Part shown: one piece after another, positions 1 to 8,620 of the stretch
How positions within the stretch are numbered: the first letter of the stretch is position 1
Layout: each line of letters begins with the position of its first letter
Assembly: GCA_910587955.1 (NCBI GenBank)
Contig: CAJUNN010000008.1
Coordinates: 26,057-79,029, forward strand
Direction: 5' to 3'
Length of the DNA: 52,973 nucleotides
From: an uncultured Lachnospiraceae bacterium
Lineage (GTDB): Bacteria; Bacillota; Clostridia; Lachnospirales; Lachnospiraceae
Position numbers and translations under genes: made by a program
The notes under the pieces: generated by a model
The model's database searches: none
Told to the model about the DNA's origin: nothing
The model's input: only the letters and a program-made list of their open reading frames with translations

Positions 1-2
1 TT

Positions 3-140
3 ACCATCGTGGCCATTGCGGGAAATAAGACCATTGCCGGAAAAAGCTATATCTATCCCCTGTTTCCCCTGAATTTACGGCAGCTGAAAAAGCGGTTTTT
101 AAGACTCCGCCTGTCGGAGGAGACCGGCAAAAGAGAATGA
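3..140 (+). CDS. C-terminal fragment of an unrecognised protein (5' end outside the window)
   Basis: Reading frame open from the window edge to TGA at 138-140, giving 45 residues. It begins T-I-V-A-I-A-G-N-K-T and ends in a strongly basic stretch (LKKRFLRLRL) followed by EETGKRE. It uses the same codons as its neighbours and stops just before the promoter of the next gene, so it is probably the real tail of an upstream gene rather than a chance frame. No family can be named from this fragment. Confidence 0.5.
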   Translation, partial: TIVAIAGNKTIAGKSYIYPLFPLNLRQLKKRFLRLRLSEETGKRE

Positions 141-152
141 TTGCATTTTTCG

Positions 153-181
153 TTCACAATTTCCTGGTTTTGTGCTATACT
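153..181 (+). promoter_or_regulatory. Sigma-A promoter for the TPR/hscC operon
   Basis: TTCACA at 153-158, a 17-nt spacer, TATACT at 176-181, with an upstream TG giving an extended -10 (TGCTATACT). It lies 43 nt before the chosen start at 224 and directly after the stop of the upstream gene. Confidence 0.6.
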
Positions 182-223
182 AATAAACAGGCAAAAATCC
201 AGCGCAGAAAGGGAAGGGATACC

Positions 224-3200
224 ATGGACGAAAAGATCAGTTTTTCCATACTGGAGATCGAGGAGACAAAGGATAAACAGGCCATACAAGATGCCTATCG
301 GCGTCTTTTGGTAAAGGTAAACCCGGAAGACGATCCGGAAGGATTTAAACGTCTGCGGGAAGCCTATGAGGCGGCCGCTGCTTATGCAGAACAGCCGGAG
401 GCTCTTAAGAAAGCGCCGGAGACTCCGCTGGAATTCTGGATGGATAAGGTGAAGAAGGTTTATTTTTCTCTTTCCCATAGACTGGATTTGGAGTGCTGGA
501 AGGAAATCCTGCAGGATGAGCTCTGCCTCGATCTGGATACCAGTATGGAAGCCAGGGATACCCTTCTTGGCTTCCTGGCGGACAGCTACCGGGTGACCAC
601 CGATGTGTGGAAGATGATTGACAAGACATTTAATCTCCAGGAGGAGCGGGAGGAATTGGTGGAAAAATTCCATCCCAATTTTATAGATTTTGTCATGCAC
701 CAGTGCCAGAGCAATGACAATTTTCCGTTTGAGCTGTTTGAGGGAGCGGATGATGCGGATTACGATACCTTCCTGTACCACTATTACGATCTCTGCAGGC
801 AGATTGACGGCCGGGATCTGGATGCGGCGGAAAAGACATTGGAGACTTTAGAACATCTTCCGGTGGAGCATCCCTACCTGGAACTGGAACAGGCCCGGTA
901 TGACAGATGCCGGGGGAACGGGGCCAAGGCGGCAGAACGGATTCACCGGCTTTTGGAGATTCTGCCGGAGGACATCCGCTTGCTGGTCTACGGAGGCGAG
1001 ATTTTCTGGGAGAATGGAGAAAAGGAGCTTTCGGCCCAGTGTTTTGAGAAGGTGCTTAAAGATTGCGACACCCACTATATGGCCAATAAATATACGGCTA
1101 TGTATTACCAGGAGAAAAAGGAATATGAGAAGGCCAAGGAATACTGTGTGGAAGCCCTGCGGGTCAGCTCCCAGGAGGAGGCCCTTCTGGAGTGCATGCA
1201 CGGGATCAATGAAGAACTGATCCGCATTTACGAAGAGCGGGCGGTCAAAGGAGAGATTTCCGACGACGATTTGATGGAGCTTGGCTGGTGCTATCTTCAG
1301 AACGAGCAGCCGGAGAAAGGGGTAACCCTTTTGGAGGGGCGCACGGTGGCGGATAAGCACGCGGCGGAGCTCCATAACCTGCGCTCCAAATTTTATTTTG
1401 TAGTAAACCGGTTTGCGGACGCGGCGGAGGAGGCAAAAAAGTGCATCCCGCTCATTGAGATTGAGGCAAAAGCCCGGGAGGATGAGGCAGAGGAGGACAA
1501 AAAAGGCGAACAGCAGGAGCGGATTCCCGGACGGATTGCCGCAGCCTGTGAGATCATTGCCAAATCCCTTCATATGCTGGCCAAGGAAGAGGGGCTTCCT
1601 AAGGAAGAGAAGGCTTCCTGCCTGGAGCAGGCCATGGAAGCCATTGATGAAGCCTTAAAGAACGAGCCGGAGAACCGGGGATACCGGATTGAAAAGGTCC
1701 AGATTCTCATGGATGAAGATTCCTACGAGAAGGCCATTGACATCTGCGATGCGATGATCAAGACGGACCGGGAAGATTTTTATGCCTATGTTCTGCGGCA
1801 GAAATGCTGTTATGAAATGCACAACGGACAGGGCGTGGTGGACAATTTTTACGATGCCAAGAATATATATGCGGGCTATCCCGAGATCTACGAGCTGGCG
1901 GCGGACGTGTTTATCCGTTACAGCCAGTATGAAGATGCCAAAGGCATCTTAAAGCAAGCGGAGGAAGCCCAGGTGGGAAGCCCGAAGCTGGACCTGATTA
2001 AGCTGACCATCCAGAGGGAGACGGCGGAGAAAGAAGAGGAATGCCAGGATGCCTATACGATGGCATGCGAGCTTCTCAAGAAATTCCGGGAACATGCGGA
2101 TCAGGTATCCGATAAGGATATGGCGGAGATGTACTATGAGATTGCCAGGTGCAGCAGGGGAATTGACCAGCACCAAGAGGCCCTGAAGTACATACAGGAG
2201 GCGTGCAGGCTCCATATGGATAAGCTCTACCGCTGGATCCGGGCCAATACCCTGGCAGACTTGAAAGAATATGACAAGGCCATGGAAGATTATCTCATCT
2301 GTGCCAAGGAGTACGGAGATAATGAGGTGGTCTATGAGAACATGGCCCGCTGCTATGAGAATATGGGAAACTGGCGCAAGGCAGTTTATTATCTGAAGAA
2401 AACCCTGAAGGTCAACCCCGAGAATCCCAGGGCAAACAGCCGGATTGTGGACGTTCTTACGGATCGGCTGAAGGCCACGGGAAACCGGGAGTACTACAGC
2501 GAAGCCCTGCCTTTTGCCACCCGGCAGCTGGAACTGAAAGCTACGGCGTATTACTATATTGAACGGGGGCTTCTGCATATGGAAGCCAGTGCCTGGAAGG
2601 AGGCAGAGGAGGACTTTGTCAAGGCTGCCGAACTGGAACCGGACAATACCTTTGCCTACAACAACAGGGGCTGCATTTATAAATATCTGGAGCAGTACGA
2701 CAAGGCTCTGGAGCTGTTTCGCAAAGCCGTGGAGGTGATGGAGGAGAGGGAAACCCTGATTCCGTATACCAATTCCGCCAACTGCTACGAGCGCATGTGC
2801 GATTACCAAAAAGCTTTGGAATGGTATGAAAAGGGAAGCCAGCTGTTTCCCAAGAACCGCAGCCTCCGCAAGGACATTATCCGGGTCTACAAGAAGATGG
2901 GGCTTTTGGAGAAAGCCCTGGAGGAAGCCAGAAATTTTTACGGCTCGGACACAGCGCAGTTCCTCTTGGAGGCCGGTGATATCTATGTGCAGATGAAGCG
3001 GTTTGACAAAGGCATATCCATGTACCAGGCCGCCCGCAAAAAGGGCGGAGAGGATGAAGCGGATGCCATAAGCCGGATCGGGGACGTGTACCTTTACTAC
3101 AAGAAAAAGACAAAGAAAGCCTTGGAGCTGTATTTGAAAGCTTTGGCGCTTACGAAACAGGGTGAGGGAAATTACGATTACTACTGCCGGAGAGTGATGG

Positions 3201-3610
3201 AGTGTTACCATGAGCTGGGCAGGCCTGATGAGGGGATTCCTTATCAGAAACTGGTTTACGAGTCCTGGATTGCCAGGTACGGCAGCATAGACAATTATCT
3301 CCAGAATTTTTATTACCGGAAAACCAGACTGTACAGCATGGGATCCATGTATTACTATATAGGGGATTTGGAGAAAGCCAGAGAGTATTTGGAGCAGATT
3401 GGGCAGGAGAGCAAATGCCGTCACTGCAGTTATAAAGAGTGTGAGGATTACTGGGAGGCCATGGGCTTTTTGAGGGAGGCGGAGGGAAACCTTACGGAGG
3501 CACTGGAATGTTACGGGAAGGCTTGCAAAGAATCCAAGGCCAACAATCTGAGCATTGCCAAGGTGGAGAAGCTTACAAAGCTGCTCCAAAAACAGAGCAG
3601 AAAATTTTAG
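224..3610 (+). CDS. Large TPR-repeat protein with a degenerate N-terminal J-like domain
   Basis: 1128 residues from ATG 224, preceded by GGGAAGGG; the frame opens earlier at 137, but that start would precede the promoter and lacks a ribosome site. Residues about 9-55 look like a J-domain (ILEIEETKDKQAIQDAYRRL, then a helix ending FKRLREAYEAA), but the HPD tripeptide that activates Hsp70 is replaced by NPE. From about residue 200 to the end the protein is a run of TPR-type helical pairs (for example residues YNNRGCIYKYLEQYDKALELF). A cluster C-R-H-C-S-Y-K-E-C sits near the C-terminus. The hsp70 gene follows 27 nt later, so it is probably a dedicated co-chaperone or client-binding scaffold for it. 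That role is inferred; the fold assignment is fairly secure. Cytoplasmic, no signal peptide. Confidence 0.82.
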   Translation: MDEKISFSILEIEETKDKQAIQDAYRRLLVKVNPEDDPEGFKRLREAYEAAAAYAEQPEALKKAPETPLEFWMDKVKKVYFSLSHRLDLECWKEILQDELCLDLDTSMEARDTLLGFLADSYRVTTDVWKMIDKTFNLQEEREELVEKFHPNFIDFVMHQCQSNDNFPFELFEGADDADYDTFLYHYYDLCRQIDGRDLDAAEKTLETLEHLPVEHPYLELEQARYDRCRGNGAKAAERIHRLLEILPEDIRLLVYGGEIFWENGEKELSAQCFEKVLKDCDTHYMANKYTAMYYQEKKEYEKAKEYCVEALRVSSQEEALLECMHGINEELIRIYEERAVKGEISDDDLMELGWCYLQNEQPEKGVTLLEGRTVADKHAAELHNLRSKFYFVVNRFADAAEEAKKCIPLIEIEAKAREDEAEEDKKGEQQERIPGRIAAACEIIAKSLHMLAKEEGLPKEEKASCLEQAMEAIDEALKNEPENRGYRIEKVQILMDEDSYEKAIDICDAMIKTDREDFYAYVLRQKCCYEMHNGQGVVDNFYDAKNIYAGYPEIYELAADVFIRYSQYEDAKGILKQAEEAQVGSPKLDLIKLTIQRETAEKEEECQDAYTMACELLKKFREHADQVSDKDMAEMYYEIARCSRGIDQHQEALKYIQEACRLHMDKLYRWIRANTLADLKEYDKAMEDYLICAKEYGDNEVVYENMARCYENMGNWRKAVYYLKKTLKVNPENPRANSRIVDVLTDRLKATGNREYYSEALPFATRQLELKATAYYYIERGLLHMEASAWKEAEEDFVKAAELEPDNTFAYNNRGCIYKYLEQYDKALELFRKAVEVMEERETLIPYTNSANCYERMCDYQKALEWYEKGSQLFPKNRSLRKDIIRVYKKMGLLEKALEEARNFYGSDTAQFLLEAGDIYVQMKRFDKGISMYQAARKKGGEDEADAISRIGDVYLYYKKKTKKALELYLKALALTKQGEGNYDYYCRRVMECYHELGRPDEGIPYQKLVYESWIARYGSIDNYLQNFYYRKTRLYSMGSMYYYIGDLEKAREYLEQIGQESKCRHCSYKECEDYWEAMGFLREAEGNLTEALECYGKACKESKANNLSIAKVEKLTKLLQKQSRKF

Positions 3611-3637
3611 ACTTACATAGAACCAGAGGGAAGAGAC

Positions 3638-5329
3638 ATGATAATAGGAATCGATTTAGGAACAACCAACAGTCTGGCAGCTTACTTTTCAGAGGATGGA
3701 CCGAAGATTATTCCCAACCGGCTGGGAAAGCATCTGACCCCTTCCATTGTAAGCGTGGACGAAAATGAGCAGGTCTTTGTGGGAGAGACGGCCCGGGAGC
3801 GGGGACTTTTGTATCCGGGAACTGCGGCTCAGGTCTTCAAGCGCAGCATGGGAAGTGCGAAGAAATTTGATCTGGGACACAAACAGTTTACGGCGGAGGA
3901 ACTGTCCTCCTTTGTCCTGCGCTCCCTGAAAGAGGATGCGGAGGAGTATTTAAAGGAGGAGGTCACGGAGGCGGTGATCAGCGTCCCCGCGTATTTTGAC
4001 GACAAGCGGCGCAAAGCCACCAAGCGGGCCGGGGAGCTGGCTGGCCTTAAGGTGGAACGGATTATCAGCGAGCCCACGGCGGCGGCTATTGCCTACGGCC
4101 TGTATGAGAAGACGAAAAACACCAAATTTCTCGTTTTTGATCTGGGCGGTGGAACCTTTGACGTGTCTATCCTGGAGCTGTTCCAGAATATTCTGGAGGT
4201 CCGTGCCGTGGCCGGGGATAATTACCTGGGGGGCGAGGACTTCACGGAGGTGCTTGAGAAGCTGTTCCTCCAGAAAAAGGAGCTGGACCGGGATTCCCTG
4301 GATGCCAAGACCCGGGGACATCTCCACAAAGCGGCGGAAAACTGCAAGATTGGCTTTACGGACAGCACGAAATCCCTGTTTTCCTGTAATCTGAACGGAA
4401 AGGCGGAGGAGCTGGAGATTTCTCTGAGAGAATATGAGGAACTCTGCGAGCCTCTCCTGGATAAGATCCGCAAACCTGTCCAGCGGAGCCTTTCGGATGC
4501 CCATATCAAGCTTTCTGATATTGATGTGGTAGTGCTGGTAGGCGGGGCTACCCGGCTTCCGGTGGTGAAAAACTTTATTGTAAAGCTGTTCCGCAAATTC
4601 CCGGATACCTCCGTCCATCCCGACGAGGCGGTGGCCCTGGGAGCGGCCATCCAGGCGGCTATGAAAGAGCGCAACCAGGCGGTGAAGGAAGTCATTCTCA
4701 CGGATGTCTGTTCCTTTACCCTGGGCACGGAAGTGACGGTAAACCGGGGAAACGGCCGCTATGAATCCGGCCATTACTGTCCCATCATTGAGCGCAACAC
4801 AGTGATTCCGGCCAGCCGGACAGAGCGCTTTTATACCCTCCACGACGACCAGACAAAGATTACCATTAACATTCTCCAGGGGGAGAGCCGTTTTGCGGCC
4901 AACAACCTGCTTTTGGGCGAGCTGACGGTGAATGTGCCTAAGAACCGGGCAGGGGAAGAGTCTGTGGATGTCACCTATACGTATGATATCAATTCCATTC
5001 TGGAGGTGGAGGTCAAGGTGCTGTCCACCGGCGAGGTCAAGAAACAGATCATTAAGAGCAAAGAAAATGAGATGACGGACGAGGAGATTCAGGAGCGCAT
5101 GGAAGAACTCTCCTACCTGAAAATCCATCCCAGGGATCAGGAGGAAAACAAGCTTCTGCTGCTTCGCTGCGAGCGGCTCTATGAAGAGAGCATGGGTGAT
5201 GTGCGCCGGGTTATCGATCACGAGATCCGCAAGTTTGAGGAGGCTCTCAATACCCGGGACCGGGGCAAGATCGAGGAAGGCCGGGAGGCGCTGAAACAGG
5301 CGCTAAAAGACCTGGAGGAAGAACTGTAA
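3638..5329 (+). CDS. hscC: HscC-type Hsp70 chaperone
   Basis: 563 residues, close to E. coli HscC (about 556) and shorter than DnaK. The ATPase domain (about 1-365) opens with IIGIDLGTTNSLAAY (phosphate-1), has FDLGGGTFDVSIL (phosphate-2) near residue 166 and VVLVGGATRLPVV (adenosine motif) near 297. The substrate domain (about 370-500) carries RNTVIPASRTERFYT and NILQGES. A short helical lid rich in Glu and Lys closes the protein. There is no EEVD-like or DnaK-style acidic tail. It directly follows the TPR/J-like protein, with no DnaJ or GrpE nearby, which suggests a specialised chaperone pair separate from DnaK-DnaJ-GrpE. Start ATG 3638 follows AGAGGGAAGAG. Confidence 0.9.
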   Translation: MIIGIDLGTTNSLAAYFSEDGPKIIPNRLGKHLTPSIVSVDENEQVFVGETARERGLLYPGTAAQVFKRSMGSAKKFDLGHKQFTAEELSSFVLRSLKEDAEEYLKEEVTEAVISVPAYFDDKRRKATKRAGELAGLKVERIISEPTAAAIAYGLYEKTKNTKFLVFDLGGGTFDVSILELFQNILEVRAVAGDNYLGGEDFTEVLEKLFLQKKELDRDSLDAKTRGHLHKAAENCKIGFTDSTKSLFSCNLNGKAEELEISLREYEELCEPLLDKIRKPVQRSLSDAHIKLSDIDVVVLVGGATRLPVVKNFIVKLFRKFPDTSVHPDEAVALGAAIQAAMKERNQAVKEVILTDVCSFTLGTEVTVNRGNGRYESGHYCPIIERNTVIPASRTERFYTLHDDQTKITINILQGESRFAANNLLLGELTVNVPKNRAGEESVDVTYTYDINSILEVEVKVLSTGEVKKQIIKSKENEMTDEEIQERMEELSYLKIHPRDQEENKLLLLRCERLYEESMGDVRRVIDHEIRKFEEALNTRDRGKIEEGREALKQALKDLEEEL

Positions 5330-5349
5330 CAGAGAGAAGGAGAACTGTC

Positions 5350-5832
5350 ATGTCGATTGAAGCCGTGCGCGGATATTTCCGGTCTTTGGGAGCGGAAGAC
5401 CGCATTTTGGAATTTCAGGAGTCCAGCGCTACCGTGGAGCTGGCGGCCCGGGCAGTGGGCTGCGAGCCGGCAAGGATTGCCAAGACCTTATCTTTTAAAG
5501 TAGGGGAGGCTCCCATTCTGATTGTAGCTGCCGGGGATGCCAAGATTGATAACCGCAAATATAAGGATACCTTCGGGAAGAAGGCAGTGATGCTCACACC
5601 GGAGGAAGTGATAGAGCGGATTGGCCATGCAGTGGGGGGCGTGTGTCCTTTCGGAGTGCCGGAGACAGTGAAGGTCTACCTGGATGAATCCCTGAAGCGC
5701 TTTGAGACGGTGTTTCCGGCTGCCGGAAGCGCAAACAGCGCCGTCGAACTGAATCTGGAGGAGCTTGCCCGCTATTCCCGCGCAGCCGGGTGGGCCGATG
5801 TGTGCAAGGGATGGCAGGAGACAAAAGAGTGA
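5350..5832 (+). CDS. YbaK/EbsC-family aminoacyl-tRNA deacylase
   Basis: 160 residues matching the YbaK/ProX fold. LAARAVGCEPARIAKTLSFK contains the conserved lysine region that binds the aminoacyl-tRNA 3' end. It is followed by LIVAAGDAKIDNRKYK and by the GG-x-C-P-F-G-V motif near residue 99. Family members hydrolyse mischarged tRNAs (for example Cys-tRNA-Pro or Ala-tRNA-Pro); substrate cannot be told from sequence. It follows hscC by 20 nt with an AGAGAAGGAG ribosome site and overlaps the next gene by 4 nt (GTGA), so it is co-transcribed with both chaperone and tetrapyrrole genes. Confidence 0.85.
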   Translation: MSIEAVRGYFRSLGAEDRILEFQESSATVELAARAVGCEPARIAKTLSFKVGEAPILIVAAGDAKIDNRKYKDTFGKKAVMLTPEEVIERIGHAVGGVCPFGVPETVKVYLDESLKRFETVFPAAGSANSAVELNLEELARYSRAAGWADVCKGWQETKE

Positions 5833-6299
5833 GCCGGTATTTCCCGCTCTTTGTGAATCTGGAAGGGAAAAAGGTCTGCATCTTCGGAGCCGGAGATGTG
5901 GCGGCCAGGAGGATTCTGGCTCTTTTGGAATTCGGGTGCGAACTGAGTGTCATAGCGCCGGAGGCAGTCCCGAGAGTGGAGAATCTGGCAGGAGAAGGCC
6001 GGCTTGTGTGGGAAAAATCCCCCTATCGTCCGGGAATGGTGAAGGAGGCGGCTCTTGTGCTGGCGGCTACAGACAGCCGGACGGTGAATGAGGAGATTTG
6101 GAGGGAATGCCGGGAACTGAAGATCCCGGTAAATGTCAGCAGTGACAGGCGGCTCTGTGATTTCTATTTTCCGGGACTTGCCGTGAAGGAAGATGTGGTG
6201 GCAGGTGTGACGGCAGGCGGAAGAGATCACAAGCTGGCCCGGAAGGTTACGGAGCGGATCCGGGAAGTTTTACAGGAGGATGGATGTTTATGGAAATGA
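5829..6299 (+). CDS. Precorrin-2 dehydrogenase (Met8/SirC/CysG N-terminal type)
   Basis: About 156 residues. FPLFVNLEGKKVCIFGAGDV is the N-terminal Rossmann fold, continuing AARRILALLEFG. Later VLAATDSRTVNEEI and the DFYFPG/GVTAGGRDHKLARKVTERIR region match siroheme-synthase N domains. The enzyme oxidises precorrin-2 to sirohydrochlorin with NAD+ and may chelate iron. I chose GTG 5829: GCAGGAG lies 9 nt upstream and GTGA overlaps the previous stop, whereas ATG 5790 and 5811 lack good spacing. It is single-domain; no uroporphyrinogen methyltransferase is fused or adjacent. It overlaps hemB by 16 nt, implying translational coupling. Confidence 0.85.
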   Translation: MSRYFPLFVNLEGKKVCIFGAGDVAARRILALLEFGCELSVIAPEAVPRVENLAGEGRLVWEKSPYRPGMVKEAALVLAATDSRTVNEEIWRECRELKIPVNVSSDRRLCDFYFPGLAVKEDVVAGVTAGGRDHKLARKVTERIREVLQEDGCLWK

Positions 6300-7273
6300 T
6301 TATCAGGCCCAGGCGTCTGCGCAAGGGGGCGAATCTGCGGAAAATGGTCCGGGAGACCAGAATGGATAAAAGTTCCCTGATTTATCCCATGTTTGTAAGA
6401 GAAGGAACCGGGATCCGGGAGGAGATTCCCACTATGCCGGGACAGTTCCGCTACAGTGTGGATCAAATGCCCTATGCCCTGGAGGAGCTTTCAAAAGCCG
6501 GGGTGGGAAGGGTGATGTTTTTCGGAATCCCGGATCACAAGGACCCTTGCGGAAGCGGAGCTTATGCGGAGGATGGCATTGTGCAGAAGGCTTTCCGGGA
6601 GGCGAAAAAGCGGTTTCCGGATCTCTACTTGATCGGCGATGTGTGCATGTGCGAGTACACGTCCCACGGCCACTGCGGAATACTCAAAGGGGAGTATGTG
6701 GATAACGATCAGACGCTCTCCTGCCTGGCGCAGATTGCCCTTTCCCAGGTTCAGGCCGGGGCAGATATGGTGGCGCCGTCAGACATGATGGACGGACGGG
6801 TGGGAGCCATCCGTGCCCGGCTGGATGAAAACGGATATACGGAGACGCCTATTATGTCTTATGCAGTGAAATATGCGTCGGCTTTTTACGGGCCCTTCCG
6901 GGACGCGGCGGGGAGTGCGCCGGCCTTCGGGGACCGCAAGGCCTACCAGATGGATTACCACAACCTCCGGGAAGCGGTAAAGGAAGCTATGCTGGACGCG
7001 GAGGAAGGGGCAGACATTCTTATGGTAAAACCGGCCATGAGCTACCTGGATGTGATTGCCCGGGTGAAGGAGGTTACGGATCTGCCCATAGCCGCTTACA
7101 GCGTCAGTGGTGAGTATGCCATGATCAAGGCCGGGGCATCTCTGGGCTATGTGGACGAGGCTTCTATTATTTGCGAGACGGCGGCAAGTGCCTACCGGTC
7201 CGGGGTTGATATTTACCTGACTTACTTTGCAAAAGAGATTGCAGGATTTATGGACGAGGGGAGAATCGGATAA
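6284..7273 (+). CDS. hemB: Delta-aminolevulinic acid dehydratase (porphobilinogen synthase)
   Basis: 329 residues, normal length. It condenses two 5-aminolevulinates to porphobilinogen. The zinc-site cysteines are in DVCMCEYTSHGHCGIL near residue 119. The two Schiff-base lysines are in SYAVKYASAFYGPFRDAAGS (near 195) and ILMVKPAMSYLDVI (near 248). ATG 6284 lies 4 nt after AGGAGG and a second ATG at 6290 lies 10 nt after it; either could be used. It ends TAATG with hemL, so the three tetrapyrrole genes form one coupled unit. hemA, hemC and hemD are not in the window. Confidence 0.97.
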   Translation: MFMEMIIRPRRLRKGANLRKMVRETRMDKSSLIYPMFVREGTGIREEIPTMPGQFRYSVDQMPYALEELSKAGVGRVMFFGIPDHKDPCGSGAYAEDGIVQKAFREAKKRFPDLYLIGDVCMCEYTSHGHCGILKGEYVDNDQTLSCLAQIALSQVQAGADMVAPSDMMDGRVGAIRARLDENGYTETPIMSYAVKYASAFYGPFRDAAGSAPAFGDRKAYQMDYHNLREAVKEAMLDAEEGADILMVKPAMSYLDVIARVKEVTDLPIAAYSVSGEYAMIKAGASLGYVDEASIICETAASAYRSGVDIYLTYFAKEIAGFMDEGRIG

Positions 7274-8547
7274 TGACACGATCGGAAATGCTATTTGAGC
7301 GGGCAGTCAAACGGATTCCGGGCGGGGTTAATTCTCCGGTCCGGGCTTTTGGTTCCGTGGGGGAGACGCCCCGGTTTATTGCGTCTGCAAAGGGAGCCTG
7401 GCTGACGGATGCGGACGGCCGCAGGTATTTGGATTATGTAGGCTCCTGGGGACCTATGATTCTGGGACATAACCATCCGGCGGTCCGGGAGGCGGTTCTG
7501 GAGGCCTGCAGCCAGGGCTTAAGCTTTGGGGCAGCCACGGAGCGGGAGGTGGAGATGGCGGAGCTTATCTGCAGCCTGGTCCCTTCCGTGGAGATGGTGC
7601 GGATGGTCAATTCCGGTACGGAGGCAGTGATGAGCGCTCTTAGGGCGGCCAGGGGCTATACGGGAAGGGAAAAGATCGTCAAGTTCGCAGGCTGCTACCA
7701 CGGCCATTGCGACGCCATGCTGGTAAAGGCAGGCTCCGGTGTGATGACGGCCGGGGTCCCCGACAGTGCGGGAGTGCCCAAAGGCTGTACCAAAGATACG
7801 CTGACAGTGTCCTATAACGATTTGAAGAGCGTGGAAGCACTTTTTGAGACTTGCGGTCGGGAAATTGCGGCGGTTATTGTGGAGCCTGTGGGAGCCAATA
7901 TGGGCGTGGTTCTCCCGGAAAAGGGATTTTTGGAGGGGCTTCGCAGCCTTTGCAGCCGGTATGGAAGCGTTCTGGTTTTTGATGAGGTAATCACCGGCTT
8001 CCGCCTGGGCCTCTCGGGAGCCCAGGGATATTTCGGTGTGGAAGCGGATCTTACTACCTTTGGAAAAATCATCGGCGGCGGTATGCCGGTGGGCGCTTAC
8101 GGGGGCAAGCGGGAAATTATGGAAACGGTAGCGCCTTTGGGCCCGGTCTATCAGGCAGGAACCTTAAGCGGAAATCCGGTGGCTATGGCGGCAGGTCTGG
8201 CAGAGCTGCGGACTCTTCGGGACACGCCGGGCTTTTATGAGGAGCTTCACCGGAAATCGCAAATGCTTTTTGAAGGCATGCGGGAGATCCTTAAGAAAGC
8301 CGGAAGTCCTTTTCAGATAAATGCTGCCGGATCTCTTGGCTGTTTATTCTTTACAGATCAGGAGGTGCGGGATTATGCTTCTGCAAAGACTTCGGACAGT
8401 TCGGCCTATGCGCAATATTTTTCACATATGCTGAATCGGGGAATTTATCTGGCGCCTTCTCAGTTTGAGGCCATGTTTGTATCCGCAGCCCTGACGGAGG
8501 AGGAGATTGGAAAGACCCTTCAGGCAGTGCAGTGCTTTTTCACTTAG
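7273..8547 (+). CDS. hemL: Glutamate-1-semialdehyde 2,1-aminomutase
   Basis: 424 residues of a fold-type I PLP enzyme making 5-aminolevulinate from glutamate-1-semialdehyde. Diagnostic stretches are RIPGGVNSPVRAF at the N-terminus, YVGSWGPMILGHNHP, MVNSGTEAVMSALRAARG, and TFGKIIGGGMPVGAYGG carrying the PLP lysine near residue 262. The start overlaps the hemB stop by one base (TAATG). A hemB-hemL pair with precorrin-2 dehydrogenase fits the C5 pathway feeding siroheme, heme or corrinoids. hemA must lie elsewhere. Confidence 0.97.
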   Translation: MTRSEMLFERAVKRIPGGVNSPVRAFGSVGETPRFIASAKGAWLTDADGRRYLDYVGSWGPMILGHNHPAVREAVLEACSQGLSFGAATEREVEMAELICSLVPSVEMVRMVNSGTEAVMSALRAARGYTGREKIVKFAGCYHGHCDAMLVKAGSGVMTAGVPDSAGVPKGCTKDTLTVSYNDLKSVEALFETCGREIAAVIVEPVGANMGVVLPEKGFLEGLRSLCSRYGSVLVFDEVITGFRLGLSGAQGYFGVEADLTTFGKIIGGGMPVGAYGGKREIMETVAPLGPVYQAGTLSGNPVAMAAGLAELRTLRDTPGFYEELHRKSQMLFEGMREILKKAGSPFQINAAGSLGCLFFTDQEVRDYASAKTSDSSAYAQYFSHMLNRGIYLAPSQFEAMFVSAALTEEEIGKTLQAVQCFFT

Positions 8548-8620
8548 GCGCGGCAGGGATACGGCAGAGAGGCCCGGCTGCGGGAAAGAGAAGATTATAG
8601 GAAAGATGGAGGAGAGAGGG

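Noticed and set aside
1949..3589. Long minus-strand open frame (546 codons) opposite the TPR gene
   Set aside because: Shadow of a codon-biased + strand gene; no ribosome site and no recognisable motif. Similar long antisense frames opposite hscC and smc were dropped for the same reason.
8507..8620. N-terminal extension of the lactonase-like protein
   Set aside because: Overlaps hemL and has no ribosome site; ATG 8621 has a strong one and starts the conserved fold.
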